From assembly GCF_035712165.1 (NCBI RefSeq), contig NZ_DASTBH010000199.1, positions 1 through 9,909 of the forward strand: a DNA stretch of 9,909 nt, written 5' to 3'. The first letter of the stretch is position 1. Every line of letters begins with the position of its first letter. The notes under the pieces are model-generated. The model worked only from the letters and a program-made list of their open reading frames with translations, searched no databases and was not told the DNA's origin. This DNA is from DASYTH01 sp035712165. Its GTDB lineage: Bacteria > Actinomycetota > Actinomycetes > Mycobacteriales > Pseudonocardiaceae. A program made the translations under genes and the position numbers. This document shows, piece by piece, positions 1 to 6,674 of this stretch.

Positions 1-274
1 CGGCCGCGGCCAGGACGCCGGAGAGGGCGGCCATGATCCCGGTGAGGGTGAACTCCAGCGGGCCGCGCACGGTCAGCAGCCGCCAGCCGGCGTCGGCCTG
101 GCCCGCCGCCGGGGCGAGGCTGCTCGGGCAGACCACCGACACCTCCTCGGGCGTGCTGGTGACCGAGACCAGCGCCGCCGGGTGGTCGTGCAGGCCGGCC
201 GGCAGCGCCGTGCCCGCCGGGAGCCGGGCGACCGTGTACTCGTCGGGTCGGACGTCGACCGCCAGCCGCCTCAT
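1..274 (-). CDS. ACT domain-containing protein (COG3603-like), partial, C-terminus beyond window
   Basis: This is the first 91 codons of a gene that runs off the left edge; the C-terminal part is not visible. The product begins MRRLAVDVRPDEYTVARLPA. It shows the pattern of small ACT-domain proteins of the COG3603/ACT_7 type: an early strand-turn followed by VARLP, then SVT.TPEE.S.VCP around residues 37-50, then GWR.L.V.GPL.F.LTGIMA around residues 64-82. These proteins are thought to sense small ligands, often amino acids, but the ligand here is unknown. The ATG at 274-272 is preceded by a G-rich stretch (281-285) six bases upstream that can act as a ribosome binding site. No other start lies upstream in frame nearby. 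It is downstream of thyX in the same direction, separated by 118 bases that hold a long inverted repeat, so co-transcription is possible but not assured. Family call is by recognition of the sequence pattern. Confidence 0.75.
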   Translation of the reverse strand, partial: MRRLAVDVRPDEYTVARLPAGTALPAGLHDHPAALVSVTSTPEEVSVVCPSSLAPAAGQADAGWRLLTVRGPLEFTLTGIMAALSGVLAAA

Positions 275-294
275 CGCGCGCCCCCGCCGAAGGC

Positions 295-367
295 TCGGAT
301 CTGTGGCGGCAGGCCGCTCGCCTGCCAGAGCGCCCATGCGCGGCCGAGGCCTGCCCCGCAGATCCGA
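295..367 (-). terminator. Long imperfect inverted repeat between thyX and the ACT-domain gene
   Basis: Bases 295-315 pair with 348-367. There is one bulged base (C307) and one pair (T304/G358) that is a G-U wobble if the plus strand is transcribed but an A-C mismatch in minus-strand RNA. The arms hold CGGATCTG / CAGATCCG outside and GGCAGGCC / GGCCTGCC inside. The 32-base loop can fold again, and a competing shorter hairpin, GGCAGGC-CGCTC-GCCTGCC, lies at 308-326. No T-tract follows on either strand. It sits 25 bases beyond the thyX stop, where a terminator or processing hairpin would be expected. A small mobile palindromic repeat is the alternative. Confidence 0.5.
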
Positions 368-392
368 TCGCGCGCGAACTCGTTGAACACTG

Positions 393-1145
393 CTAGCCCT
401 CGGTGACGAACGGGCTGGAGGCCACCTCGGTGCCGTCCGGCAGCTTGGCGATCACGAAGTCGTCGAACACGTTGTGCGCGGCCTTCTGGAGCTGGCGCAG
501 GCACTCCACGGCCAGCTCGCGGATCTCCACGTCGGCGTGCTCGGTGGCGCGCATGGCGATGAAGTGCCGCCAGGCCCGGTAGTTGCCGGTGACCACGATG
601 CGCGTCTCGGTGGCGTTGGGCAGCACCGCGCGGGCGGCCTGGCGGGCCTGCTTGCGGCGCAGCGTCGGGTTGGCCACGTCGGCGAAGCGCTCCTCGAGAC
701 CGGCCAGCAGGTCGATGTAGGCGTCCACACTGGCCTGGGTGGCGGCCAGGAACTTCGCGTGCAGCTCCGGGTCGCCGGCGATCACCTCCGGCTCGACCAT
801 CGCGGCGGTGCGCTCCGGGACGTAGCGCTGGGACAGCTGGGAGTAGGAGAAGTGCCGGTGCCGGATCAGCTCGTGGGTCAGCGACCGGGAGATGCCGGTG
901 ATGTAGAAGCTGACCGAGCCGTGCTCGAGCACCGACAGGTGGCCGACCTCGAGAATGTGCCGCAGGTAGCCGGCATTGGTCGCGGTTGCCGGGTTGGGCT
1001 TCTTCCAGGACTGGTAGCAGGCCCGGCCGGCGAACTCGGCGAGCGCCTCGCCGCCGTCGGCGTCGGTGGACCACGGCACGTCGGCCGGGGGGATGAACTC
1101 GGTTCGCGCGATCAGCAACACCTTCGGCGACACGATCTCCGTCAC
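393..1145 (-). CDS. thyX: Flavin-dependent thymidylate synthase ThyX
   Basis: ThyX makes dTMP from dUMP, taking the one-carbon unit from methylenetetrahydrofolate and reducing it through FAD and NADPH. It acts as a cytoplasmic homotetramer. The signature RHRx7S is intact: RHRHFSYSQLSQRY occupies residues 95-108, with Arg95, Arg97 and Ser105. The length is 250 residues, the same size and motif placement as the Mycobacterium tuberculosis enzyme. The start is a GTG at 1145-1143; the AGGAGGAGG immediately upstream (spacer five bases) decides it over the in-frame ATG codons further up near 1220. A TAGGCT hexamer at 1182-1177 could be a -10 box, but no good -35 box is seen. The gene diverges from the regulator at 1277, leaving 131 bases between start codons. 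ThyX is an alternative to ThyA; whether this genome also has thyA cannot be told. The identification is secure. Confidence 0.97.
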   Translation of the reverse strand: MTEIVSPKVLLIARTEFIPPADVPWSTDADGGEALAEFAGRACYQSWKKPNPATATNAGYLRHILEVGHLSVLEHGSVSFYITGISRSLTHELIRHRHFSYSQLSQRYVPERTAAMVEPEVIAGDPELHAKFLAATQASVDAYIDLLAGLEERFADVANPTLRRKQARQAARAVLPNATETRIVVTGNYRAWRHFIAMRATEHADVEIRELAVECLRQLQKAAHNVFDDFVIAKLPDGTEVASSPFVTEG

Positions 1146-1241
1146 TCCGACCTCCTCCTGACACGGCGTGGTCTCGAGCCTAACCGCCGGCCCCGACACG
1201 GCGGGCATGCCATGCGCCATCACCGTGACGCCACCGGCCGC

Positions 1242-1278
1242 TTGACTGATGTCATCTGTGGTGTCATAGTGACGTCAT
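1242..1278 (+). promoter_or_regulatory. Leaderless sigma-70-type promoter with TGAC/GTCA operator array
   Basis: A -35 box TTGACT (1242-1247) and a -10 box CATAGT (1265-1270) are separated by 17 bases. The A of the ATG at 1277 lies seven bases past the -10 box, so the transcript should start at or next to the start codon. No ribosome binding site is present, which agrees with leaderless translation. GTCAT occurs three times (1251-1255, 1263-1267, 1274-1278), about one helical turn apart. Inverted TGAC copies at 1243-1246 and 1270-1273 create the palindrome TGACGTCA at 1270-1277. The sites cover the promoter, as expected for a repressor that blocks RNA polymerase. The downstream ribbon-helix-helix protein is the obvious candidate binder (inference). 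Confidence 0.6.
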
Positions 1279-1822
1279 GGATCTCACGCCTTACCTCGCA
1301 TCGCTTCGCGAGGACCTGAATACCACCGCCTCGGCCGGTGACGAGCACACCCGGCGGGCGGCCGCGGTGCTCGCCGCCGCGCTCGAGCCCTCAGCCCGGC
1401 TGGCGCTCATGAACGCGCTGTCCGACCTGGCCGCCGAGGTCACCGCCTCGCTCGACGACGCCGTCGTCGAGGTCCGGCTGGACGGCCGGGACGTGCAGGT
1501 GGTCGTCACGCTCACCGGGGACGGCTCGCAGGAGGACGCGTCGCCCCCGCCACCGCCCATGGACGAGACGGGAGACATGAGCCGCATGACGCTCCGGCTG
1601 TTCGAGCAGATCAAGGCCAAGGCCGAGGCCGCAGCGGCCGCCCAGGGGGTGTCGCTCAACGCGTTCGTGCAGCAGGCGGTGCAGTCCGCGCTGCACGGCG
1701 ACAAGGACGCCCTGCGCGAGGCCAAGCACCAGTGGAAGCGCCAGTGGAAGCAGCAGCGGTGGGAGGAGCGGCGCGGCCCCGGCGGCTCGTCGTCCCACGT
1801 CCGCGGTTGGTACGAGGGCTGA
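1277..1822 (+). CDS. HicB-like ribbon-helix-helix DNA-binding protein
   Basis: This 181-residue protein has three parts. Residues 1-80 form a helix-rich N-terminal domain beginning MDLTPYLASLREDL and ending in a beta-like stretch VVEVRLDGRDVQVVVTL. Residues 84-97 are an acidic, proline-rich linker (PPPPPMDE). Residues 101-141 fit the ribbon-helix-helix fold: a short strand MSRMTLRLF, then helix QIKAKAEAAAAAQ, then GVSLNAFVQQAVQSAL, typical of HicB/Arc-type DNA binding. A basic, tryptophan-rich tail (KHQWKRQWKQQRWEERR) follows. Such proteins are commonly annotated as HicB-family antitoxins, but no HicA toxin is adjacent, so a role as autoregulator of the pair with the downstream DUF4097 gene is more likely. 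The start is chosen because the -10 box ends seven bases before it. The stop precedes the next start by 13 bases, indicating an operon. Confidence 0.8.
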   Translation: MDLTPYLASLREDLNTTASAGDEHTRRAAAVLAAALEPSARLALMNALSDLAAEVTASLDDAVVEVRLDGRDVQVVVTLTGDGSQEDASPPPPPMDETGDMSRMTLRLFEQIKAKAEAAAAAQGVSLNAFVQQAVQSALHGDKDALREAKHQWKRQWKQQRWEERRGPGGSSSHVRGWYEG

Positions 1823-1835
1823 GGGGGACGTCGTG

Positions 1836-2774
1836 ATGACCGACAAGGACGAGACGACCGAAGAGTTCGACACGACCGAGACGGTCGGGTCGGCCGGTGA
1901 CGTGGTGCGCCAGCAGAGCTTCGAGACCACCGGACCGGTCGAGCTGGACCTGGGCGTCGGTGCGGGCCGGATCGAGGTGCGGTTGGTCGACGAGCCCGGC
2001 GTGCACGTCGAGGTGCGGCACGACCTCAGCTCCGGGGGCAACCCGTGGATGCAGGGGATGAACAGCCTGATCAACTGGGTCAGCACCCAGTTCGGCGAAC
2101 AGACCGGCGAGATCTCCCCCGCCGAGGCGGTCCGGCAGACCCGGGTCGACCTGGTCGGCGGCCGGCTCGTCGTGCGCACGCCGAAGAACCTGCCGCTGCG
2201 CAGCGTCGCGATCGCCGTGTCGGTGCGTGCGCCGGTCGACTCGAGCGTGATCGCGCACAGCGGTTCGGCGGACATCAGCGTCACCGGCGCGGCCGCGCGG
2301 CTGGACCTGCACACCGGCTCCGGGGCGGTCAACGCCGACCGGTCCAGCGGGACGGCCGACGTGCGCACCGGCTCGGGTGCGGTGCGGCTCGGCCCGATGC
2401 TCGCCGGGCTCAAGGCGCGCACCGGCTCCGGCGACGTCGAGGTGACCTCGATCGGCGGCCCGGCCTCGCTGTTCACCGGCAGCGGTGACGTGTGGCTGGG
2501 CGCGGTGACGGCCGACGTCATGGCCCGCACCGGCAGCGGTGACCTCACCGTGGCCGACGCGGCCGCCGGGCAGATCGAGCTGCAGACCGGCTCCGGCTCC
2601 ATCCGGGTCGGGGTTCGGGCCGGCTCCGCGGCCGAGATCGACCTGTCGTCCGGCACCGGCCAGGCGCGCAGCGACCTCGACCTGTCCGAAAGCCGTCCCG
2701 AGGCCGGAAGCTCCCTGCGCATCCACGGCCGCACCGCCTCCGGCTCGGCCGTGGTGAGCCCCGCCGCGACCTGA
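1836..2774 (+). CDS. DUF4097-family beta-solenoid protein
   Basis: The 312-residue product has an acidic, threonine-rich N-terminus (MTDKDETTEEFDTTETVG), a strand-rich domain (about 30-62), an insert with an amphipathic segment (WMQGMNSLINWVSTQFG, residues 71-87), and a repetitive C-terminal half. There TGSG, or SGS in the first copy, recurs at residues 142, 160, 178, 196, 214, 232 and 251, a period of 18 (the last step is 19). This matches the DUF4097 family of putative beta-strand-repeat (adhesin-like) proteins. No signal peptide or membrane segment is seen, so it is probably cytoplasmic. The G-rich site at 1823-1828, which follows the stop of the regulator, gives seven bases to the ATG at 1836 and only four to the GTG at 1833, so I chose the ATG. 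Its molecular role is unknown. The pairing with a ribbon-helix-helix regulator suggests that the two act together. Confidence 0.85.
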   Translation: MTDKDETTEEFDTTETVGSAGDVVRQQSFETTGPVELDLGVGAGRIEVRLVDEPGVHVEVRHDLSSGGNPWMQGMNSLINWVSTQFGEQTGEISPAEAVRQTRVDLVGGRLVVRTPKNLPLRSVAIAVSVRAPVDSSVIAHSGSADISVTGAAARLDLHTGSGAVNADRSSGTADVRTGSGAVRLGPMLAGLKARTGSGDVEVTSIGGPASLFTGSGDVWLGAVTADVMARTGSGDLTVADAAAGQIELQTGSGSIRVGVRAGSAAEIDLSSGTGQARSDLDLSESRPEAGSSLRIHGRTASGSAVVSPAAT

Positions 2775-2828
2775 TCACGCACAGACCCAGGGGTGGAGGT
2801 GAAGCCGGGCGGGGGTTCCCGGCGACGC

Positions 2829-2876
2829 CGGGACGCCGGGTGCGGTCCTGTCGGGAGGACCGCACCCGGCGTCCCG
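2829..2876. terminator. Perfect 21-bp hairpin, bidirectional terminator
   Basis: Bases 2829-2849 pair without mismatch with 2856-2876 around a six-base loop (GTCGGG). The hairpin lies between two convergent genes, 54 bases after the plus-strand stop at 2774 and 15 bases beyond the minus-strand stop at 2892. No T-tract follows on either side, which is common for actinobacterial terminators. A smaller GCCGGG/CCCGGC hairpin lies just to the left (near 2803-2822). The position fits stopping transcription from both directions. Confidence 0.8.
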
Positions 2877-2891
2877 CTGCGCGGGATCCCG

Positions 2892-4121
2892 TCACCGGAG
2901 GGCGGTGGCGAGCGGGCCGGCCAGGTCGCCCCGGGGGGTCACCCGGACGGCGTCGAGGTTGAGCCAGGTGGCCATGGTGCGGAGCTCGGCGGCGAGCTCG
3001 CCGGCCACCCGGGGGATGGGCACGCCGGGTTCGGCGAAGGCGGCCTGGACGCGGAGCGTGCCGGTGGCGCGGTCGGACTTGAGGTCGACCCGGGCGACCA
3101 GCTCACCGTCGAGCAGGAACGGGAAGACGTAGTAGCCGTGCACCCGCTTCGGCTCGGGGACGTAGATCTCGATCCGGTAGTGGAAGTCGAAGATCCGCTC
3201 GGTGCGGGCGCGTTCCCAGATCAGCGGGTCGAACGGGCACAGCAGCGCACGTCCGGTGACCCGGCGCGGCAGGCGCGCGGCGGGGTGGCGGTAGGCCGGG
3301 TGCCGCCAGCCGTGGACCGTGACCGGCTCCAGCAGCCCGGCGTCGACCAGGTCGGCGACCGCGCGCTGGCTGGGCGCGGGCTTGAGGCGGTAGTAGTCGC
3401 GCAGGTCGGGCTCGGTGGCGACGCCGTGCGCGACCGCGGCACGTAACACGAGCGCGCGGGCGGCGTCCTCGTCGGACACCGGCGGGGCGGCCAGCACCTC
3501 CGGCGGCAGCACCCGCTCCGGCAGGTCGTAGAGGCGTTCGAAGCCGCGCCGGGCGGCGGTGGTCAGCTGGCCGGTGGCGAACATGAACTCGCAGGTGTGC
3601 TTGACGTCCGACCGGTTCCACCAGCCGCCGGCCGCCCGGGCCTGGCGCGGACTGCCGCCGAGCTCCTCCTCCAGCCGGCCGGCGCTCACCGGACCGAGCT
3701 CCTTCACCGCGGCCAGCAGGTCGTCGACCAGACCGGGCGAGTCCCTGGTGACCTGCGGCTCCGCGCCCCACCACCGCCGCTCGTAACCGCGCATCCGCCA
3801 GCGCAGCAACGGCCAGTCCGCCACCGGCATCAGGCTGGCCATGTGCGCCCAGTACTCCACCAGCATCCGGGGCCTGCGGGTCGAGTGCGTCCAGGCCGCA
3901 TCGTCCACAAGCGACGGTTCGTACGGGCCGAGCCGGCTGAACAGCGGCATGTAGTGCGCGCGCACCGCCACGTTCACCGAGTCCAGCTGGAGCACCTGGA
4001 CCTGGGACAGCACCCTGCGCAGGTGCCGCCTGCCCGGCTCGGAGGCCGGACGCTCCTGGGCGAAGCCCTGTGCCGCCAACGCCATCCGCCGGGCGGCGGC
4101 CGCGCTCAACGTCTCGGTCAT
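2892..4121 (-). CDS. YcaQ/AlkX-type winged-helix DNA glycosylase (HTH_42 family)
   Basis: The 409-residue protein belongs to the winged-helix family once called DUF1006, which includes E. coli YcaQ (AlkX) and Streptomyces AlkZ. Members remove alkylated bases and unhook DNA interstrand crosslinks. The catalytic segment reads VQVLQLDSVNV at residues 41-51. The Q-hydrophobic-D triad (Gln45, Leu46, Asp47) is the YcaQ form, whereas AlkZ has Q-hydrophobic-Q. Other family blocks are present: EYWAHMASLMP (89-99), KHTCEFMFATGQL in the winged-helix part, and FHYRIEIYVPEPKR with GYYVFPFLLDG near the end. The start at 4121 overlaps the stop of the upstream exporter gene as ATGA, with AAGG as a weak ribosome binding site, so translation is probably coupled. 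An upstream in-frame start at 4160 is less likely. The gene ends at the shared terminator. Substrate specificity cannot be read from the sequence. Confidence 0.85.
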   Translation of the reverse strand: MTETLSAAAARRMALAAQGFAQERPASEPGRRHLRRVLSQVQVLQLDSVNVAVRAHYMPLFSRLGPYEPSLVDDAAWTHSTRRPRMLVEYWAHMASLMPVADWPLLRWRMRGYERRWWGAEPQVTRDSPGLVDDLLAAVKELGPVSAGRLEEELGGSPRQARAAGGWWNRSDVKHTCEFMFATGQLTTAARRGFERLYDLPERVLPPEVLAAPPVSDEDAARALVLRAAVAHGVATEPDLRDYYRLKPAPSQRAVADLVDAGLLEPVTVHGWRHPAYRHPAARLPRRVTGRALLCPFDPLIWERARTERIFDFHYRIEIYVPEPKRVHGYYVFPFLLDGELVARVDLKSDRATGTLRVQAAFAEPGVPIPRVAGELAAELRTMATWLNLDAVRVTPRGDLAGPLATALR

Positions 4122-5092
4122 AAGCGGACCTTGCCATCCGGGACCGACATTTCCCCGCACGGCGGCTCGGGCTTGGGGCGTTGTTCGGCCCGGACGACCA
4201 CGATCACGGCAACGAGCACGACCAGGCCGCCGGCCAGCTGCACGAAGCCGAACTGCTCGCCGGCCAGCAGGAAGCCGAGCAGCACGGCGATCACCGGGTT
4301 GACGTAGGCGTAGGTGGCCACGGTGGACACCGGCAGCTTGCCGAGCACGAACACGTACGAGCTGAACGCCAGCAGCGAGCCGAACAGGATCAGGTACGAC
4401 CAGGCCAGCCAGGACCCGGCGGTGACCTGAGCCAGGTTCATCCGTTCACCGCTGACCAGGCCGACGACCACCATGGCCGTGCCGCCGGCCACCATCTCCA
4501 CCGCGGACAGCGCGAACGGGTTGGCCGGCACCGGCAGCCGGGTGCTGGCCACCGACCCGATGGACCAGCCCAGCGCGGCGAGCAGCACCAGCCACGGCGC
4601 CCACCCGGCCGAGCCGTGCGCGCCCTCGGCCGGACCGCCGAGCAGCAGCACCGCCAGACCGACGCCGCCGATGGCGACCCCGATCGCGGTGACCAGCGGC
4701 GGCCGCTCGCCGAGCACCCGGCGCAGCACCACGACGTACAACGGGACCGAGGCGACCAGCAGCGCGGCCAGCCCGGAGGCCAGGTGCTGCTCGGCGATCA
4801 CCACCATCCCGTTGCCCCAGGCCGGCAGCAGCAGCCCGATCAGCACCGCGCTGCCCAGCTGGGCCCGGGTCATCCGCAGCGCACCCCGGCCGGCCAGCAC
4901 CAGCACGGCCAGGACCAGCACCAGCCCGGCGATCACGAACCGCAGTCCGCCGGACAGCAGCGGCGGCATCGACTCGACGGTGAACCGGATCGCCAGGTAG
5001 GTCGAGCCCCACACGACGTAGACCACGCCGAGCGCGGCCCAGGCGAGCCAGCTCGGGGTGGTCCTCGTGGAGGTGCTCAGAGTGTCGCTCAT
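4118..5092 (-). CDS. EamA/DMT-family transporter
   Basis: The 324-residue membrane protein has about ten hydrophobic segments and two EamA repeats (about 15-145 and 165-305), the layout of the drug/metabolite transporter superfamily. The first repeat begins with ALGVVYVVWGSTYLAIRF, and the second includes SLLAFSSYVFVLGKLPVSTV followed by TYAYVNPVIAVLLGFLLAGE, both highly typical of YedA/RhaT-like EamA exporters. A basic and proline-rich cytoplasmic tail follows the last segment. Substrates in this family range from amino acids to drugs, and the sequence does not tell which applies. The gene lies 56 bases after the kinase gene in the same direction and overlaps the glycosylase gene by four bases. 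The ribosome binding site is poor (GTGTCC before the ATG), so the exact start is a little uncertain. Confidence 0.9.
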   Translation of the reverse strand: MSDTLSTSTRTTPSWLAWAALGVVYVVWGSTYLAIRFTVESMPPLLSGGLRFVIAGLVLVLAVLVLAGRGALRMTRAQLGSAVLIGLLLPAWGNGMVVIAEQHLASGLAALLVASVPLYVVVLRRVLGERPPLVTAIGVAIGGVGLAVLLLGGPAEGAHGSAGWAPWLVLLAALGWSIGSVASTRLPVPANPFALSAVEMVAGGTAMVVVGLVSGERMNLAQVTAGSWLAWSYLILFGSLLAFSSYVFVLGKLPVSTVATYAYVNPVIAVLLGFLLAGEQFGFVQLAGGLVVLVAVIVVVRAEQRPKPEPPCGEMSVPDGKVRL

Positions 5093-5148
5093 GGGGACAC
5101 CATGACACGAACCACCGACAAACTTTCAGCGGTTATTCGACCTGGTCC

Positions 5149-6633
5149 TCAGGGCTGCGCGGGACGGAACGCCACGCCGGCCGTCCCGTCGCCGCTGACC
5201 GTGCCGACACAGCGATAAACGTCACGCCGGGCGGCCCGGTCCTCCGGCGTCGGTGGCATCACCGAGGACTCCCACTTGTCCGGGGGAATCTCCAGCGCCT
5301 GGCCGAACCGGGAGTCGAGCAGGATCTCCTTGGAACACACGCCGAGCACGGTCGGGTTGCCCTCGAGCACGTCCAGGTACGGGTCGGCGACCCCGGCCGG
5401 GACCGGCGCGATCGCGTAGGTCTCCCAGGTGTGCAGCTGGTCACACGGAATGCGCCGCACGCTGGTCAGCTCGCCCTGGATGAGCACCATCCCGCTCCAG
5501 CACTCGGCCCGCTTGGCGCACCGCGCGGCGCCGTCGGACACCCCGGCCGCCGGGCAGTCGTCGATGCTGGTCTCGATGCCCAGGTCCACCGGGTTGCTGG
5601 CCGGACCGGAATCGCTCAGGCCGGTGGGTTGCTGGGCGGCCTGGCCGCCCGGGTCGTCCGGATCCTTGGCGACGAAGTACCACACGCCGAGCAGCAACAG
5701 GACGGCGAGCAGGGCCGCGCCGGCCAGCAGCGTGCGGCGGCGCGTGGGGGTCATGGTGCGGCGGGACTCCAGCTGCGCCTCGGCGGGCGGCTCGGGCGGC
5801 CGGACCGGAGCAGTGATCGTCACCTGCTGGCCGGGGACGGTCCAGCGGGCCAGGTCGTCGCGCAGCGTCGCGGCATCCGGGTGGCGCTGCTCGGGCGCCT
5901 TGGCCATGGTCCGGCGCAGCACCGCGGTCAGGCCCGGGGCGACCCCGGGCAGGTCGGGCACGGGCGCGTCGTGCAACCGCATGATCTCCGGCAGGCTCAG
6001 GTCGCCGTTGGCCGGAAACCGGGGCGGCCGGCCGGCCAGCAGCGCGTACAGCGTGGCGCCCAGTGCGTAGATGTCCGAGCGGGGCGACGGCGCCTGCAGG
6101 TGGAACGCCTCGGGCGGGGCGTAGGCGGGGGTGAGCGCGGCCAGGGTCACCGAGGTCTCCCGGCCGGACTCGATCAGCGCGGCCAGCCCGAAGTCGGCCA
6201 GCCCCACCGTGCCGTACCGCTTGACCAGGATGTTGCCCGGCTTGATGTCCCGGTGCAGCACGCCCATGCCGTGCGCGGCGGACAGCGCGTCGGCGATGCC
6301 CCGGCCGATGCCGGCGACGTCGGAGGCGGGCATCGGCGACCGGCCGGCCAGCGAGCCGCCCGCGCACAACTCCATGACCAGATAGGGATATCCGTCCTGC
6401 AGCACCCCGGCGTCGTAGATCTCCACCACGTTCGGATGGCCGGACAACCGCCCGGCGGCCCGCACCTCGCGCAGGAACCGGCGCTGGTCCCGGTCGTCGA
6501 GGATCACCCGGCTGTCGACCTTGACCGCGACCTCCCGGTCGATGGTCAGTTGGCGGGCCCGGTACACCACTCCGAAGCCACCCCGCCCGAGCACGCTGAG
6601 GATCTGGTAGCCAGGCAGGGTTAGGGAGACCAC
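5149..6633 (-). CDS. Membrane-anchored Ser/Thr protein kinase with cysteine-containing external domain
   Basis: The 494-residue protein is a PknB-type receptor-like kinase. The kinase domain (about 8-264) has the glycine loop GRGGFG (16-21), Lys38 in VAVKV, Glu56 in helix C, HRDIKPGN (127-134) with catalytic Asp129, DFG (147-149), APPE (172-175) and DIYALG (187-192), so it should be active. A proline-rich linker and a basic stretch (TPTRRR, 295-300) lead to one membrane segment (about 301-322). The external part (323-494) has six cysteines (360, 372, 378, 397, 433, 475). It contains RRIPCDQLHTWETYA, which resembles the C..xH..E pattern of Septum_form-type domains. The GTG start at 6633 fits the kinase N-terminus. 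A TAGGCT hexamer (6647-6642) close upstream suggests a very short or absent leader. It is the first gene of a likely three-gene unit with the exporter and glycosylase. Confidence 0.92.
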   Translation of the reverse strand: MVSLTLPGYQILSVLGRGGFGVVYRARQLTIDREVAVKVDSRVILDDRDQRRFLREVRAAGRLSGHPNVVEIYDAGVLQDGYPYLVMELCAGGSLAGRSPMPASDVAGIGRGIADALSAAHGMGVLHRDIKPGNILVKRYGTVGLADFGLAALIESGRETSVTLAALTPAYAPPEAFHLQAPSPRSDIYALGATLYALLAGRPPRFPANGDLSLPEIMRLHDAPVPDLPGVAPGLTAVLRRTMAKAPEQRHPDAATLRDDLARWTVPGQQVTITAPVRPPEPPAEAQLESRRTMTPTRRRTLLAGAALLAVLLLLGVWYFVAKDPDDPGGQAAQQPTGLSDSGPASNPVDLGIETSIDDCPAAGVSDGAARCAKRAECWSGMVLIQGELTSVRRIPCDQLHTWETYAIAPVPAGVADPYLDVLEGNPTVLGVCSKEILLDSRFGQALEIPPDKWESSVMPPTPEDRAARRDVYRCVGTVSGDGTAGVAFRPAQP

Positions 6634-6641
6634 GCCCAGAG

Positions 6642-6668
6642 AGCCTAGGACACCTGCGCCACTATGTT
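6642..6668. promoter_or_regulatory. Compact divergent promoter region between kinase and acetyltransferase genes
   Basis: Only 41 bases separate the two start codons. On the minus strand TAGGCT (6647-6642) ends eight bases before the kinase GTG. On the plus strand TATGTT (6663-6668) ends six bases before the acetyltransferase ATG at 6675. Neither gene has a clear ribosome binding site, so both transcripts may be leaderless. The -35 boxes are weak: GCAACA at 6670-6665 for the kinase, and none convincing for the acetyltransferase. Confidence 0.4.
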
Positions 6669-6674
6669 GCCCGC

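Noticed and set aside
1204..1215. GGCATGCC palindrome upstream of thyX
   Set aside because: It is short and overlaps no promoter box, so it is likely chance in this GC-rich sequence.
1144..1223. Upstream in-frame starts for thyX
   Set aside because: The strong AGGAGGAGG lies just before the GTG at 1145, and that start gives the 250-residue family length with the motif at 95-108.
1277..2774. HicAB toxin-antitoxin locus
   Set aside because: Only a HicB-like DNA-binding segment is present; no HicA-sized double-stranded-RNA-binding-type protein is adjacent.
1391..2782. Long open frame on the minus strand opposite the regulator and DUF4097 genes
   Set aside because: It is low-complexity (Ser, Arg, Pro, Thr) with no recognisable domain, and it is explained by the GC-rich codon pattern of two well-supported plus-strand genes.
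5431..6624. Long open frame on the plus strand opposite the kinase gene
   Set aside because: Composition is Gly/Arg/Gln/His-rich without motifs, while the opposite strand encodes a complete kinase with all catalytic motifs.
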